A stretch of DNA of 6,345 nt. Origin: an uncultured Porphyromonadaceae bacterium. Its GTDB lineage: Bacteria > Bacteroidota > Bacteroidia > Bacteroidales > Muribaculaceae. How positions within the stretch are numbered: position 1 is the stretch's first letter; the number at the start of each line of letters is the position of its first letter. A program made the translations under genes and the position numbers. Positions 5,417-6,345 of this stretch are shown piece after piece. Below the pieces are notes generated by a model, which did no database searches, had not been told where the DNA came from, and saw only the letters and a program-made list of their open reading frames with translations. The stretch lies in assembly GCA_900546835.1 (NCBI GenBank), contig UREH01000135.1:1-6345 (forward strand), given 5' to 3'.

Positions 5417-6345
5417 ATGTCAACTACCATATCGCCCCGCGATGCCCAGTGGCGCGAGGAGCTGCGCAAAAGCCACACTGCCAAAGAGCGTACAGCCATT
5501 CCGCGCGTGAAAATGACTGAACTCGATCCGGCCTACCGCATTACCTGCAACGAGGAGGTGAACCAGGGCCTGACGCGCGACCAGGCCGTTCTGGAGGCAA
5601 CGCGCTGCCTCGACTGCCCGACCCCTACGTGTGTCACCGGATGTCCCGTAGGCATCAACATTCCGGGATTCATCAAGAATATCGAGCGCGAGAATTTCCA
5701 CGACGCCGCGGTTGTACTCAAGGAGACGAGCGCCCTGCCCGCAGTGTGCGGCCGTGTGTGCCCCCAGGAGCGCCAGTGCGAGTCGAAGTGCATCTACAAC
5801 AAGATGAAGCGTCCGCCCGTGGCTATCGGTTATCTTGAGCGTTTCGCCGCCGATACCGAGCGATTGAGCGGAAATTCCGCGCTGCCCCCGCGCGAGGCTG
5901 CAAACGGTATAAAGGTGGCAGTAGTGGGATCCGGTCCGGCATCGCTTTCCTTTGCCGGCGACATGGCAAAACGCGGATTCGAGGTACATGTCTACGAGGC
6001 TCTGCATGAGATCGGCGGTGTGCTGAAATACGGTATCCCGGAATTTCGCCTCCCCAACGAGGTTGTCGACGTTGAGATTCGTGCCCTCGAGCGGATGGGC
6101 GTCAAGTTCATGACCGACTGCGTGGTGGGCAAGACCCTCGGCTATGACGACCTGCTTGCTCGCGGCTTCAGTGGCGTGTTCGTGGCCTCCGGAGCCGGGC
6201 TTCCGCGCTTCATGGGGATTCCAGGCGAGAATTGCGTGGGCGTGATGTCAAGTAATGAATATCTTACCCGCGTGAATCTGATGGGTGCCGGGCGCGAGGG
6301 GTGGGCCACCCCTTTGATACGCGGAAAGCTCGTGGCCGTGATAGG
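5417..6345 (+). CDS. nfnB: NADPH-dependent glutamate-synthase-like oxidoreductase, NfnB/SudA-type large subunit (3' end outside window)
   Basis: The first 309 codons of a protein normally about 460-480 residues long. The N-terminus has the two-[4Fe-4S] ferredoxin-like domain shared with GltD: CLDCPTPTCVTGCPVGINIP (Cys64, 67, 72, 76), then CGRVCPQERQCESKC (Cys111, 115, 121, 125). It is followed by the FAD dinucleotide-binding motif VAVVGSGPASLSFA (167-180) and the GGVLKYGIPEFRLP signature. The frame breaks off at LVAVIG, where the second (NADPH-binding) GxGxxA motif begins. The preceding NfnA-like gene makes the NfnB/SudA assignment much more likely than a true glutamate synthase small subunit, since no gltB is next to it. 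ATG 5417 follows A-rich AACAATATC, usual for Bacteroidetes starts without Shine-Dalgarno. No terminator or new promoter is seen in the 69-base gap, so co-transcription with nfnA is expected. Confidence 0.92.
   Translation, partial: MSTTISPRDAQWREELRKSHTAKERTAIPRVKMTELDPAYRITCNEEVNQGLTRDQAVLEATRCLDCPTPTCVTGCPVGINIPGFIKNIERENFHDAAVVLKETSALPAVCGRVCPQERQCESKCIYNKMKRPPVAIGYLERFAADTERLSGNSALPPREAANGIKVAVVGSGPASLSFAGDMAKRGFEVHVYEALHEIGGVLKYGIPEFRLPNEVVDVEIRALERMGVKFMTDCVVGKTLGYDDLLARGFSGVFVASGAGLPRFMGIPGENCVGVMSSNEYLTRVNLMGAGREGWATPLIRGKLVAVI

Noticed and set aside
5420..6007. Minus-strand open frame (195 codons) opposite the nfnB-like gene
   Set aside because: Antisense to the conserved cysteine-cluster and FAD domains of NfnB; no family features and no start signals.
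1..6345. CRISPR array, tRNA or rRNA genes
   Set aside because: No regularly spaced repeats, cloverleaf-like segments or rRNA signature sequences were seen on either strand.

Overview
The window looks like the chromosome of an anaerobic gut member of the Bacteroidales, perhaps Muribaculaceae-like. Four things point there: a Bacteroidetes-type promoter (TTTG, 19 bases, TAxxTTTG) at 4459-4489, start codons without clear Shine-Dalgarno sequences, a Dcp-type M3 peptidase end, and an IS1634-like insertion sequence beside an NfnAB-type flavoprotein pair. The family assignment of the organism is inference; no rRNA or other marker is present.

Layout. 1-163 is the 3' end of an M3 (Dcp-like) peptidase gene, closed by a strong intrinsic terminator (199-244). 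245-404 is AT-rich, with a coding-like stretch that has no start and a lone -7-like box. 405-848 encodes a small protein with Cys and His motifs resembling the transglutaminase-like fold of lasso-peptide B2 proteases. It is followed 15 bases later by the first 46 codons of a radical SAM enzyme (864-1001, CxxxCxxC). That gene is cut by a 1585-bp IS1634-like element (1002-2586) with 14/15-matching terminal inverted repeats and a minus-strand DDE transposase. Beyond the element the radical SAM gene does not resume. An AT-rich strip leads instead into a possible truncated plus-strand gene (ORF 2638-3039), whose C-terminus faintly resembles NTP_transf_5 nucleotidyltransferases. The simplest reading is a small peptide-modification (RiPP-like) locus that lost its middle next to the insertion.

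3031-4374 on the minus strand is a complete ClC-type chloride channel/antiporter gene, convergent with and overlapping the remnant by 9 bases. Divergent from it, behind the good promoter, lie nfnA-like (4571-5347) and nfnB-like (5417 to the window edge) genes. These are the two subunits of a ferredoxin/NAD(P) flavoprotein complex related to electron-bifurcating NADH-dependent ferredoxin:NADP+ oxidoreductase, and they are probably one operon.

The most interesting points are the disrupted radical SAM/B2-like locus, the transposase whose conserved N-terminus lies upstream of any normal start codon (suggesting a frameshift, slippage or a rare start), the transposase stop codon supplied by target DNA, and the altered proton-pathway residues of the ClC protein.
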